This document shows positions 12,445 to 23,367 of a stretch of 64,000 nt of DNA, piece after piece (position 1 is the first letter of the stretch; every line of letters begins with the position of its first letter). The stretch covers positions 5,698,438-5,762,437 of the forward strand of contig CM074195.1 in NCBI GenBank assembly GCA_037179385.1, written 5' to 3'. The notes below the pieces were generated by a model. It was given only the letters and a program-made list of their open reading frames with translations. It was not told the DNA's origin and made no database searches. The position numbers and the translations under genes were made by a program. Origin of the DNA: Holothuria scabra. Its lineage: Eukaryota; Echinodermata; Holothuroidea; Aspidochirotida; Holothuriidae.

Positions 12445-12654
12445 AGTGTCTCACGAAAGATTCCAGGCTGCTAGATGCTAGATGCGTTGGGTGAGTAAGT
12501 TGCCCTTGAGCGGAAGCTGGAAAGGTAGATCCACTAGTAACTGAAGGAGAATTGGGAACCAGGTTTGTCTCGGCCAAAGAGGGGCCACTAGAAGGACGTC
12601 CGCCCGAGATTCTCTGATCTTCAGGATCAGACACCAAGGGGGGAAAGCGTACAC

Positions 12655-14040
12655 CTAAAGACCGTCCCACGACAGTGACAACGCGTCCGTTGCCCATGCT
12701 TGCGGGTGATAGAACCTGGTACAATAAACTGGAAGTTTGTTGTTGTTCTGAGATGCAAAGAGATCCACTGACGGGCAGCCGTACATGTCGAAGAATAGGT
12801 TGGCCCGGGCTTGAGAGAGAGACCACTCTGCCTCCCGCAGAGTGCCCCTTGACAGCGTATCTGGCATGACGTTCTTGCTCTCTGCCAGGTGGGAAGCCCT
12901 GATGGAGATGTTGAAGTTCCGACACATGTGTAGCAGTTCCCAAGTTTTCTTGCAGAGGGGAAGAGATCTGGGTCCCCCTCGGTGATTGATGTACGCCACA
13001 GTAGTGGAGTTGTCGCTGAGGATCGTGACCACCAGATTCTGAAGGTCGTACTTCCACTTGTCGATGGCTAGACAGACCGCTTCCATCTCTAAGATGTTGA
13101 TGTGAGGGAGGGGACTTCCTTCGGACCATAGACCCTCCGCTCTGGAAGAACGCCAGACTGCTCCCCATCCCAGAAGGGAGGCATCCGTAGTGATGACCGT
13201 TGATGGCCGCTGGTCCTGGAAGGGGACACCTGAAGTCAGATTGGAGTGGATGGTCCACCAAAGCAAGTGGGTCTTGATCTCCTGATCCAGAGGGACCCTC
13301 TTCTGGGGGGGGGGGGGATCTTGCGAAGGGGCGAAAAATCGGAGGAGGTAAACCTGGATTGGCCTCATAAACAGCCGGCAGTCGGGAACCACGTCCACAA
13401 GACTTGCGAGAAGACCAAGAACCTGAAGCCAAAGTCTTACTGGAGCCACTCTGCGAGCAAGCAGGCGGTAGATTGTTCCTCTGAGGGAGTTGAGTCTGCC
13501 CTCCGTCGGAAAAGCCTTGCCTGATATGAAATCGATAGATGCTCCCAGGTAACAGACTTTCTGTGATGGGAGTAGGGAAGACTTCTCCCTGTTGATTACC
13601 CAGCCTAAGAACTCGAGGAGGGAAACCACGTAATCTGCTAAGACCGAGATCGCTTCTTTGGAGGGACCTAGGAGAAGCCAGTCTTCTAGATATGTACGCT
13701 GAGACCCTTTCGTCAGAGGAAAGCGATAACTACCCTTGTAACTCTGGTGAACACTCTTGATGCTGTGGAAAGGCCAAACGGAAGAGCTTGGAAAGCGAAG
13801 ACTCTGTTCTTGTAGCGGAAGGCTAAAAACCTTTGGTGGTCGGTGTGAATCGGAACATGTAAAAAAACCCGTCTTTGAGGTCCAGAGAGCAGGTCCAATG
13901 ACCCTGACGAAGGGTGGGAAGTATTGACTTGAGTGTTTCCATCCTGTATCTCTTGGGTCTCACGAAGAGTTTGTTGAGAGGCTTCAGATCCAAAATGGGC
14001 CTCCAGGAGTCGGGCTACTTTGGTGTGAGGAAAAAGGACG
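12655..14040 (-). pseudogene. DIRS reverse transcriptase and RNase H (broken)
   Basis: It would copy element RNA into DNA and remove the RNA. RT blocks in order: RPILDLKPLN, LDLKDG (about 13880), FQALPFGLSTA (about 13770-13800), then the catalytic box, which reads Y-L-E-D at about 13681-13692 where the family has Y-x-D-D. The 324-residue open frame 12655-13629 then carries RNase H: an Asp in VITTDASLLGWG, a Glu in NILEMEAV, an Asp in ILSDNSTT and an Asp in NVMPDTLSRG. The RT part is split over three frames, with slips near 13861-13867 (a 7-T run in coding sense) and near 13695, plus stops near 13703 and 14015. The lost catalytic Asp and the frameshifts argue for a dead copy. The RNase H half is the best preserved part. 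Confidence 0.85.
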
Positions 14041-14997
14041 AGCGGTACGGGAGGGGTAAAAATAACACATAAACAGGCAGAATTAAATAAATTTGCATGA
14101 AAAACATCAATACAAATGAGGCACGATAACAAATAAGCCATACACCTGTAAAGTATAGTAGTAATTCAGATGGCAATACAATAACAAATAAGCTGTATCC
14201 CTGTAATACAGAGAGTATAAAAAGGTAACACAATAACAATCAAGTTGCATCCCCATAATACAAGCTAGCATTCAAGAGGTTAGCAGTAACAAAGAAGTGA
14301 GAATGCAAGACGATCAGAACAATAACATTGTAAAGCTACGATCGATACCCAAACAATACATCACAGTAAGAGAGTGCAACAAGGCACAAAACAACGATGT
14401 AGGCAAGCTAACAGCAACGATACGTTGTCTACACCGTTTACCCGAAGGCGACGTAACAAAAAGGCGTCGGACGGGTCGAGTGCGAGAAGGCTAAAGTAAA
14501 AGGTCTACTCGCTCGGGGAAGCCGCGTAAGTGAAAAATGAGCCAACATACACGGCTACCGGAGGCCGGGAAGCCTGGTTCCGCCGGGAAAACTCCCGCGG
14601 AAACAAGAAAACCCCTGGGGTGAGGGGGGGGAGGGGTTCCACCCGACTACATTCGAGCAAGCCTACCGGCCCGACGGACAGGCGGAGGGGAAAAGGCCGC
14701 TAAACAACGGCCCCGGAACCGCAGAACGCCAGCCTACCGTAACTAAGAACGCTAGCCTAACGTGCTAACCAGGAGCCTAACCACCTAAACTCCCGAAGGA
14801 GTAGAATAAGAAAGAGGATACTCATCGTCTTCCTAGGAGGCTTGGCAGGGTTGACCACGATGTAACAAGAACTCGAAAGTAATATCCGATATTATTCCAA
14901 ATAATTTCCAAGTAATAAATCCACAAGGAAAGAATCCAAGTTCAAGAAAGAATAACAAAAGTCGCCAGACATAAAACACACGTCTAAACGCGAGTTA
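14041..14997. other. 5' part of the DIRS element without a recognisable gag
   Basis: The minus strand would hold gag and the leader here. No long open frame is seen. 14041-14300 is AT-rich with short repeated words (AATAACAAATAAGC type), and 14440-14760 is GC-rich. The first may be a later insertion or a degraded leader. Confidence 0.4.
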
Positions 14998-15123
14998 GGC
15001 AAAATGGAGTATAGAGCCATGGGGTGCTATGCGCCCTCTGCTGGTAGGATATCCACGGTGTCAAAGGTTGCCAGACGGTAAGTATAGGTATAAATGGTAT
15101 ACATAGGGTGATAGGAGGTAGGT
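14998..15123. repeat. DIRS inverted terminal repeat, 5' side of the element
   Basis: Inverted partner of 10881-11006. The outer tip 15124-15140 ends AAATAGACT and is found again, inverted, in the internal complementary region. The element's promoter would be expected here, but I see no clear core promoter motif. Confidence 0.9.
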
Positions 15124-15683
15124 GAGGAGCGAAATAGACTGACAAAGTCAGGTATTTGATAAAAAGAGCATCACAAACCAAGCAAATTGCCGCAATTCCC
15201 ACCAAAATCGGTTAAAAATTGGCCATTTTACAGGTTTATTTCTGAATAATCAAGCCTAATATGAGCTCATTATGTAAATCTTGTGATGTCATGGGAGGGA
15301 CATACCATAATGGCTAATGTTATCCTCGTTTTTGCAATTTTCATTTCAAGGGCAGTTGTAACATTAGTGTTTCCTGAAAGGTTTATTTTGAAAGTTGAAA
15401 TTGTGTCCTTGAAAGTCATCAGTAACAATCACCAAACTATATCTGATGAGTAATTTAGAAATAATTAATATAGGGTTAACAAAAGAAATATCAACACTGT
15501 ACAATAACATCATCACTATTTTTGCATAACTAACAAGTTGTTTCTCAGAAAGATTAAAACTCTGAAGAGGTATACTGAGAACGGTAAAAGATATTGACAT
15601 AATTCCAAGGGATTCTTCCTTAGGAGACCTTTATTGTTCCTTTACTACCAAGTATATATTGAGGGCTTTTTGCTGACATGTTA

Positions 15684-16112
15684 CACTATCTTTAAATCCC
15701 TCCCACAGTTGTCTGAAACTAAGCCTCATCCAGACACGGCATCAGGTTGATGCTTTTAGTGAGTATAGACCTGTTTCCAAATAGCAATTAAAAAGGATTG
15801 TGGGATATGAGTTTTGGTGTTTGTCATTTTTGTCAATGGTATTTTACTGTGGTGAAAATTGACGTACAACCAAAACTCTATCCCACAATTCATTGTAATT
15901 GCTATTTGGAAATAGGTCTACCGTATATATACAAGACCACAATGTGTAATCAAAACACTCTCAGTACAGTACCTGCTGTGGTGTACTATAGCTACAGTAT
16001 ACTTGTAGTATCTGTTTTTTGAAGTTGCTGCCAATTAATTTTAAGAACTGTGTAAAACGAATAATTACTGTGAGCTACTACAAAAATTGTATTGGGAGAG
16101 AGTTGACTGGCT
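15684..16112 (-). mobile_element. TTAA MITE family 1, copy split by another MITE
   Basis: Left part: CCCTCCCACAGTTGTCTGAAA, CATCCAGACAC and GTGAGTATA. Then comes a 151-bp insertion, and the family sequence resumes with GTAATCAAAACACTCTCAGT and ends in GACTGGCTTTAA. The starting end is missing. Confidence 0.7.
15768..15918. mobile_element. TA-flanked hairpin MITE nested in a family 1 copy (151 bp)
   Basis: The ends GACCTGTTTCCAAATAGCAA and TTGCTATTTGGAAATAGGTC are inverted repeats; the arms extend about 50 bp each through ATTGTGGGATA and GAGTTTTGG. TA precedes (15766-15767) and follows (15919-15920), as expected for Tc1/mariner-type target sites. It interrupts the surrounding MITE cleanly, so it is the younger of the two. 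Confidence 0.85.
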
Positions 16113-16432
16113 TTAAAAAGTAGACAAGCTTAGAATGGAAGAGAGAGTTAATTTCAAAGTGTGTTAATATGAATACAATTGCAAGGTTAAATGAGTTGGA
16201 CTTGAAAGAATGGTCTGAGCAAAAATAAATTTTGAATAAATTTTGTAAGAGGTTGTTAATTCAGTTCAAGAAGAGGTAAAACCCAGAAAAAAAAACAACC
16301 ATAATATCCTGCAACCAGTACGTTAATTGGAAAGCAAGAGAAGAGGGAGGCTGCATGCTAAGGTATAAGGGTGCCCTCTTGGCACTTTATTACCCAGGGA
16401 CTATGGACTCGGGTAAATAGGAGGTAGGGGAC

Positions 16433-16640
16433 TTAAATCATGGAGTTTTATGCCCCAGTTTCCAACCTACTGGTTTAAGTTGAGCAGACAAAGCCTTTTT
16501 TTCCATTTGTGGCTCACTGGCTTGTATTCCCTAGAGTGACTCCACTGTTTATGCTGAGCACCAAGCACGATGGTTCTATTTCTTAAGTCTTTGGTATGAC
16601 CCTGCCAGGACTTGAAGGAGGTGGGAGAGCGCTGATGTAG
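16433..16640 (-). repeat. tRNA-derived SINE
   Basis: On the minus strand: a B-box-like TTCAAGTCCTGG, GGTCATACCAAAGACTTAAG, GTGCTTGGTGCTCAGCATAA, GCCAGTGAGCCACAAATGG, an A-rich spacer and TAGGTTGGAAACTGG. The A box is weak. Confidence 0.65.
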
Positions 16641-18145
16641 ATTGAAATTGACATGACCATTCAGGTGAATGTATGGTTCTTAAAATAAAAGCTTAGGGGG
16701 CCTACTGTATATGTGATGTTTGTCTTGTACTCAACTAGAACATGAAGCAGAAATTATGCATCATGTACCTTCTATATGTCATAGCTCTCATTGATGGAAA
16801 AGGCTCAGAACAGTTGGTAAATGCTATTTTAATTATTTACAAACAGCATTCACCTACAAAAAATTTAAGCCTATGTCACTCATCCTGTACGTGACACCAT
16901 GAAGGGAACCTCAATTTTGCACAATCCCTAGTAGTGTTACATTAATGTGGAAACCAGCCGTTCAGTCCTTATTTCTCAAAATAATAACATCTTTATCTCT
17001 TTTCTCATCTCTCAATTCACATCATTCAGTAATTGCTAATCTCTCACTTTAAGAGGCATGTTTGCAATCTGAGAAAAACATTTGTTTTAAAGGTGTGATC
17101 ATTTCAGAATTGAATGATGGCAAACATTGGACAGAGGAGGTTAAAGTAGGATGAAAAGTTCGAGTCTCAACCTGTTGTTTGTTTTTTCAGGTAAGACATT
17201 TTATCACAAACTTGTCACATTCTTGCCGATGCACTGTATCTGTGGTATGTATTGTGTGTCATGTATGCAGATGTGATGGATACATGGTTTAATGACACAC
17301 CAAGCACAAATTTGTTACACACAGTGTCAACTTGATAAAAAGGTACGCTCATAATTGCAGGTTTGGTTTCAAATACGATGCAAATAAGTTCAAGTCCCCC
17401 TATTTAGATGCCTCTTACGATGGGCAGGGGTACAACTGCAACCCCAAACCCACAATATAACTGCAAGCAAATACAGGTATATTATCACAAGAAGGCCCCA
17501 CAAGGTAGCTGCGGCTAACCACATTATCCCACGTTTAAACAAACTCCACAACTGGATGCATTCTAAAGTACTACTCAGAATCGTCATATCATATTTTCAA
17601 GAAATGAAAACATGATAGATATTGAACTTTTAGTACCCTCTTTCTTGAAGCACGGTCCTGCCATCAGTTCTGTCACAAACTCACCTCTCCATCTAAGAAT
17701 ATTTCTCTAAGGGATATGGCTATCATATATTCTAGGTAAGTTGCTTTCTAATACAGCAAAGGACTTGAGGGCCTGCAACCACCTTTTTGAGTACAATACC
17801 CACTACTAATGCTATGACCTTGTTCCTAGTTAATTTAGATAGAGCAATGAGATATTAGAATGAAAACCACAGAATGTGAAAGTTACTGACCATCACTAAC
17901 ACAACTTTACCCATGCTTTGCTAGCTAGACTACTCAGGATCTGAGATTCTGCCAGAAACACAAAAAAGGGGTAGATTTAATACTGCTAAACCCCAAGTCC
18001 AAATTGATGCTGTCCTAGGCTAAAGTTATGAGTGGGTTCAGTGGGACAAAAGCTTGCTTCAAGGTCCCTGTATGGTGCAATTTGAAGATTCTAAAGGCCA
18101 TTTGTTTGTGTATTGTTCAAACATTGCTGCAAAAGTGTCGTCCTT
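16641..18145. other. AT-rich non-coding stretch
   Basis: Nothing recognised beyond short open frames without family features. Confidence 0.35.
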
Positions 18146-18149
18146 TTAA

Positions 18150-18446
18150 AGGGCCAAACCTCTCACCCCAAACTACAATTTTGGTTAGGGGGTATGTAAA
18201 TTCTCAATTGGCTCAGCTCTTTGATTGACAGCTAATTCAAACAATGCAGAGTACCAAAGCTTATACTACACAGCATGAATGGTACTGAGATTGTTTTGAC
18301 TATATGAATTGAGTTTTTCTATACTCACATTGAAGCAATAAACTGAGAATGTGTCTGGATGAGGGTGAATTTCAGACGATTGTGGGAGGGGCTTCAGTAA
18401 GAAGGTTAGGAGAATTGGTACTGTTTGGGGTGAGAGACCTGGGCCT
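18150..18446 (+). mobile_element. TTAA-flanked MITE family 1 (297 bp)
   Basis: Bounded by TTAA at 18146-18149 and 18447-18450. Complete copy with ends AGGGCCAAACCTCTCACCCC and, inverted, GGGGTGAGAGACCTGGGCCT. It accounts for part of a 189-codon minus-strand open frame spanning 18266-18835, which I do not accept as a gene. Confidence 0.85.
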
Positions 18447-18450
18447 TTAA

Positions 18451-20579
18451 GTAAGAAACCAAGATATTGACAATATCTAATTTTTATGGAAATGAAAAGG
18501 GGGATTTTACCCACCTTCTTCTGGAAAGGGGGGGGGGACAAATCCCCCTCCTTTCCAACCTCTGAAGGAAGCCCTGAGGATTGTAGGCTTATGGGCATTT
18601 TCATACCAAGTATTGCATTTGTTTTATAGAAAATTTTCACATAAGTTTGTAAAGTCAATAGCCCTGTTTCTTGTCCCAGAATGATGGAATATTCAAAATA
18701 AGGCAGAACAGCAGACTTTTTCCAAAGACCAAACATCAGGTAGTGTTCTTCCCTTAATCTCCAAAAATAACAAACATTAAAGATTTTGGTCAAAACATTT
18801 ATAATGTTACCAGTCTGCAGTTTGCCGTAAGGCATGCTTCTAATTTAGAAACTTTAAAACAAACAAAATAAAACCCTACTCCTTCCATCTTTGAGGTTGT
18901 TACACTTTGTTTTGAGTTGCTGTATATTGGTTCTTTTAAATCTTTGGCAACTTCCCTTGAAGGGACAATCAGAGTTTGACAGAGAATATTAACCTTTTGA
19001 TGCAGGGCCTCATTTTCCCTTTGTAAACTAATTGTTTACTAGAATTTAGAAACATTGAAGAGGTCATCCAGGTTATAAGAAATGTTAATTTTGTGTGGAT
19101 TACTGTCAGAATTTTCCCAATATTTGTAGCATAACAATAATGCTGATACAAGACTTAAGACATTTCTTCTACAATTGATGTAACCAATAATATAATGCTA
19201 GAACTTTTCCCTTTGTTTTAATTCAATATGTGCATACTGTATATGGTGCAGAATTAGAGTTTTAAAGAAAATACAAAAACAAACTTGGATAGCCCCTTTA
19301 AATCATATTGCAAAGTTCTGACACCTGATAAAGACAAGACCATGTGCAATATCTGCAGATTAACATCACGAAAATGTCAAGCGGCTGGTAGAAGTACACT
19401 GTAAACCCTGATAAAATTCTAGGACAAAGGGGAAAAAAGTGCACTCACATCAGAGTGCAGTGATGTTGCTGACTGTAATCTAATCTGGTGGGCACCTGAT
19501 GCATCTTGGGAAATGACTAATTTTTGTTTTGTGCAATTTTAAATAAAAGAATGGGAGGATATGCTTACCAAATTAAATTCTCTTTTCCCCATCAAAAGAA
19601 GCAGCCAGCATCAAACTAACGAAAATCTATCTGATAAGATTATTGAGAAAAATTTAGGGGGAATTTTCCTTTTATTTTTGTAATGGGGATCAGGGATGGG
19701 ACTGCTGGGGCAAGAGAGACCCTGCAGTCAAGTATTAAAGGCTCTTTGTTGTTTGCCCAGACTAGACTACACAATAATAGTTGCATCCTTAAATTCATGT
19801 ATTTAGGTGGGACAAAAACATTTCTAACTTGGGTTTTGAAATTCTCTTTCAGATGAACTAGGATGCATCTGTTTGCTAAGAAATTCTACAATTCTGTTTG
19901 TTTTCTCAGAGTAAAATGTCTTACCAATCAGATTATGGAATGTAAAGGGCAAGGTTCCTTCTGTTATTTATTGAACTCTTACAAATGACGTCAAATAGAT
20001 TGAGTAACAGCACGTCAAACCAAAGTTATGCAGAAAGCTAAAAAACAACTTCAATATTATACTTGTTGTAGTCTATTTATGTAACAGGCCCAGAGGAGTT
20101 TAATCTACTACTATTTATATAATGCATATACACCAGAACCTTAATAATTAAATGATTTAAAATGCAATTTGACAGAAACAGGATAACGATCAAGTTGCAC
20201 TACATATTGTCCTAAAGTTTGGAAAGTGATATGGATCAAAAATCAAATTTAAACATAAGTGCAACAATGTAAAGTCAACAGCAATAAAGCTGATGACCAG
20301 GTTAAATGACCAAACTGCTGTTAAATACTTTTTATTGTATTTTTTTTTCTTTTTCCTAAGTTCCACATTATACAATGGTTGGTTGCACTGGGACAAATTT
20401 TTGTAAAATGTAGGCCAGGTTTTACATAAGAAGGTTAATTTAATACCTGTCCAAAGCTTTATGTTAAATGGCCGTTGGGAGTATGTTGAAACTGTCTGGG
20501 CCTGATGAATAATCTGCATATACCCAATTCGGATTCATTTTGCAAAAATCCTCCACACAAAGCAACAACATAGAGTGGC
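18451..20579. other. AT-rich non-coding stretch
   Basis: No gene recognised. There is a G run near 18529-18537 and low-complexity T runs near 20338-20350. Confidence 0.35.
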
Positions 20580-20587
20580 ATTTCCAT

Positions 20588-20696
20588 CAGGGTTGATGAT
20601 TTTTTTTTTGTTTTTTTTAAAAAATCATGATTTAAATCAGTGATTTTTTTCAATTAAAAACATGACTTCAATCGTGATTTAGATGAAACAACCTTG
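20588..20696. mobile_element. hAT-type MITE rich in AATCATGATT words (109 bp)
   Basis: The left end CAGGGTTGATGATT and the right end CAACCTTG are inverted. The interior alternates AAATCATGATTTAAATCAGTG-like words. The flanks atttccat (20580-20587) and attcccat (20697-20704) match at 7 of 8, an 8-bp duplication as made by hAT transposases. Confidence 0.75.
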
Positions 20697-20704
20697 ATTC
20701 CCAT

Positions 20705-22518
20705 TTTGTAAACCAAGCCAGCTATCAAGAAATTCTGTGTTTTTCATAAAATCTTGCTTTGACAACTATTCTACTTATACTTGGCACCTTACTATGATGA
20801 TCTATAAACTAAACTGTAACACTCCCAAAGTTGTTTACATTTTTTGGGGAGATACATTTACAATGCAGAGGCAGATCTTGTATTTAATTTTAGTACCATA
20901 CCAACACAACTGAAGAACACAAAAACAACAAATTATTCAAAACAAATCTATCTTTATCCCATATTTAAGTCCATTCCTACATCGTGCTTCTACTGTTCGG
21001 GAGTCTCTCGAGATTTTCACAAATTCTTCTCTGCAACAAGATGGAAGTTCAACAACCGTTAGTTATTTTGCCAGGCATTAGGGCGACTAAAGTATATGTT
21101 GCCAACAACACTCAAGGCAGAGAAAATAATTCTCAGAGTCGAGAGAACATGTTTCAGAACATCAATAAAAGAACAGGAATCAAAGTCTAAGAAGATCGAG
21201 AATCCATTTGGTTATGTTTTTATCAAAGCAAGCATTTATGTCCCTCCCGAGATTCTAAATGGAAGCAAAGAGTTTTTAAAATTGTTTCTTAATACCTCAC
21301 TGGAAAAAGTGTCATGCATTTCATATTCTACTGAAGTGCAATAAAAGCAGGATCTTACTGGAACACCAAAAATAATTTATTTCAATAAGGAAAGAACCCT
21401 TTCATTACATGAATGTTTTGAACCAAAAATAATTGCACTCTCTTGTCTTTAGTTTAACCTTTTCAGACTGTAGGGACTGTGGGAAGATTATACATTTCAA
21501 GAAGCAAGTAAACTTGACATTTTTATAAGGCAGAAATTGAAGGAGACATTTCTAAAGATTTGCCACTACTACATTAGAGTAAGTAATTGTAGGTGAATAA
21601 TTTCGTAAGGACATCAAAAATACTCTAACACATTAAACATACTGGGACCTTATCCTTGGGTGCTAAGCATTTTTGCCAAAGAATTTTGAAGCAATTAAAT
21701 CTGCAGAAAGGAAAACAGATAGGAAAGGGGAGATAGCTGTCATAATAGCACCCCTACCTACAACCCCACGTACCTCCCTTGGCCTATGAGAAAAATGCAT
21801 TTCACATAGCCCTATAAATTCATGCAGACTACATTTGAAAGTGCAACATCATGATACTGAGGTTATATGCTTCTGCCTTATGATGTCTTGTTCAATTCCA
21901 ACATCTGTATTACAAATGTGTGGATTAGGCCAGTGCGTGGATGAGGGCTTGTTCTAACCATCTTTTCTCAAACGCTTAATCACAATGCGGACTTTCTGGA
22001 ACAAAAAAACGTCAGAACAATGCGATGTTGGAATATGGAGGCAATATATAGCTCTGCATGTTGTCTATATTGCTGCTTTGACTGAATGCAATAGACAATA
22101 AAATTCATGGCACGTCCAGAGTGTCCATGTTACATAGATCTGTGCATGTACTGTAAATGCTGTGCTCAACAAGCAAAAGGGAACCTTTACAAAACAAAGA
22201 ACAATACAAGAACAATCCAGTTGCATTGGAATACAAAAATTTATTTCAGAAGATGGGTTGATTGCCCAGTGCACAATAGGGAAACAACTCAACAGAAAGT
22301 TTTCAAGCCCAGAAAAGCTTTGATCATTAAAATGCAATTAAAATTTGAGAGACTTGAGAACATCTTCTCAAACTTAACAATTTTTAATTCTCTCCAAAGG
22401 GATGTCCTTTCATATAATTGCCTACTGTCGGCACAATATTGACTCAGTGTTTATCTTACTAGAATAATTACCTAGGTGTTTAGTATAATGCCACATCCAC
22501 CATAACTGCTGTTTTATT
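20705..22518. other. AT-rich non-coding stretch
   Basis: Several overlapping short open frames, but none with recognisable motifs, splice structure or matching repeats. Confidence 0.35.
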
Positions 22519-22572
22519 TGCCAGACAGTAAGTACAGGAATAAATGGTATAAAGGTGATAGGAGGTAGGTAA
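22519..22572. repeat. Isolated fragment of a DIRS terminal repeat
   Basis: GCCAGACAGTAAGTACAGG, ATAAATGGTATA and GGTGATAGGAGGTAGGT follow in the same order as in the terminal repeat at 14998-15123, with small gaps. The rest of a DIRS element is absent on both sides. Confidence 0.7.
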
Positions 22573-23367
22573 TGATTGAAATAAAAATTTCCTTAAGCTT
22601 CCAAAAAAAATGAAAAATATTGCAATAAACAGGACATCGCTCATCCAAGAATCTATACCTCAAGACTGCTATTCCTTCCAACCTCGTCAATCGATCTTTC
22701 TTCCTGATGGCCTTTTATTACAATTTATTTTCATAACAGCACCATCATTTGTTGCAGACGGTAGAATATAGCAGACTATTCCCACCAATTTATATAACTT
22801 GTTTCATAAACAAAATTTACAACAATAATGAGCATACCTATTTCAGACTGTATATCCTGCACCATGACCATGAGCCCATTTACTTGAAATTTGAAATAAA
22901 AAGAAAGGCAAGACTTAACTGCCAATATGTATAAAAATCTTGTGCAGATGAATTGTCACAAAACAAGACTTTTTTCCTTCTTTGGAGGAAAAGGACTCTT
23001 CGTTGCAATCAGTTACATCAATAAATGCAGACAGCCGATTCGCCACGTAATCAGACAGTAGCACACACACCTGTTAGGCAAAAAACTTGTACACATGCTT
23101 CCTTTTCCTACAAAATGACATCGAATCACATCGACAGTGATTGACTGAGCATCTTTCGCAATTTACTGTGTGTAAAATATTACCACAAATACAAATAGAA
23201 CTTATCAATTACTTCCAAACTCTTGTTGCATTTAATAAATAGTGAGGTCTGATATAAAGTCTAGCAGTGGATTGGCTTTGAGGGGGAAGAGGAGGGGGGT
23301 AACATTACATCATTCACATCATTCAACATTTTGTCATGTCTTCTCCCAGGAAAGCTGTTGGAAGGGC

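Larger units (their letters stand above)
10842..15140 (-). mobile_element. DIRS-like tyrosine-recombinase retrotransposon (about 4.3 kb)
   Basis: DIRS elements copy through a closed circle and insert with a tyrosine recombinase, leaving no target duplication. The diagnostic parts are here: 126-bp inverted terminal repeats (10881-11006 and 14998-15123), unrepeated outer tips, and an internal complementary region (11326-11420) that joins the complement of both tips. Read on the minus strand the order is 5' repeat, RT, RNase H, tyrosine recombinase, internal complementary region, 3' repeat. The coding parts carry frameshifts and stops. About 1 kb between the 5' repeat and the RT has no long open frame, so gag is missing or unrecognisable. 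The edges were set from the junction of the two tips inside the internal region and are precise to within one or two bases. The element is visibly richer in G and C than its surroundings. Confidence 0.88.

Noticed and set aside
12392..13432. 346-codon minus-strand open frame, the longest in the window
   Set aside because: It overlaps the RNase H frame in another register, has no recognisable motifs, and its length follows from the high GC content of the DIRS element. Only its last part may overlap genuine element coding sequence.
18266..18835. 189-codon minus-strand open frame
   Set aside because: Half of it lies in a family 1 MITE and the rest has no protein-like features.
22107..22442. 111-codon plus-strand open frame
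   Set aside because: No motif, no splice support and a composition like the surrounding AT-rich sequence.
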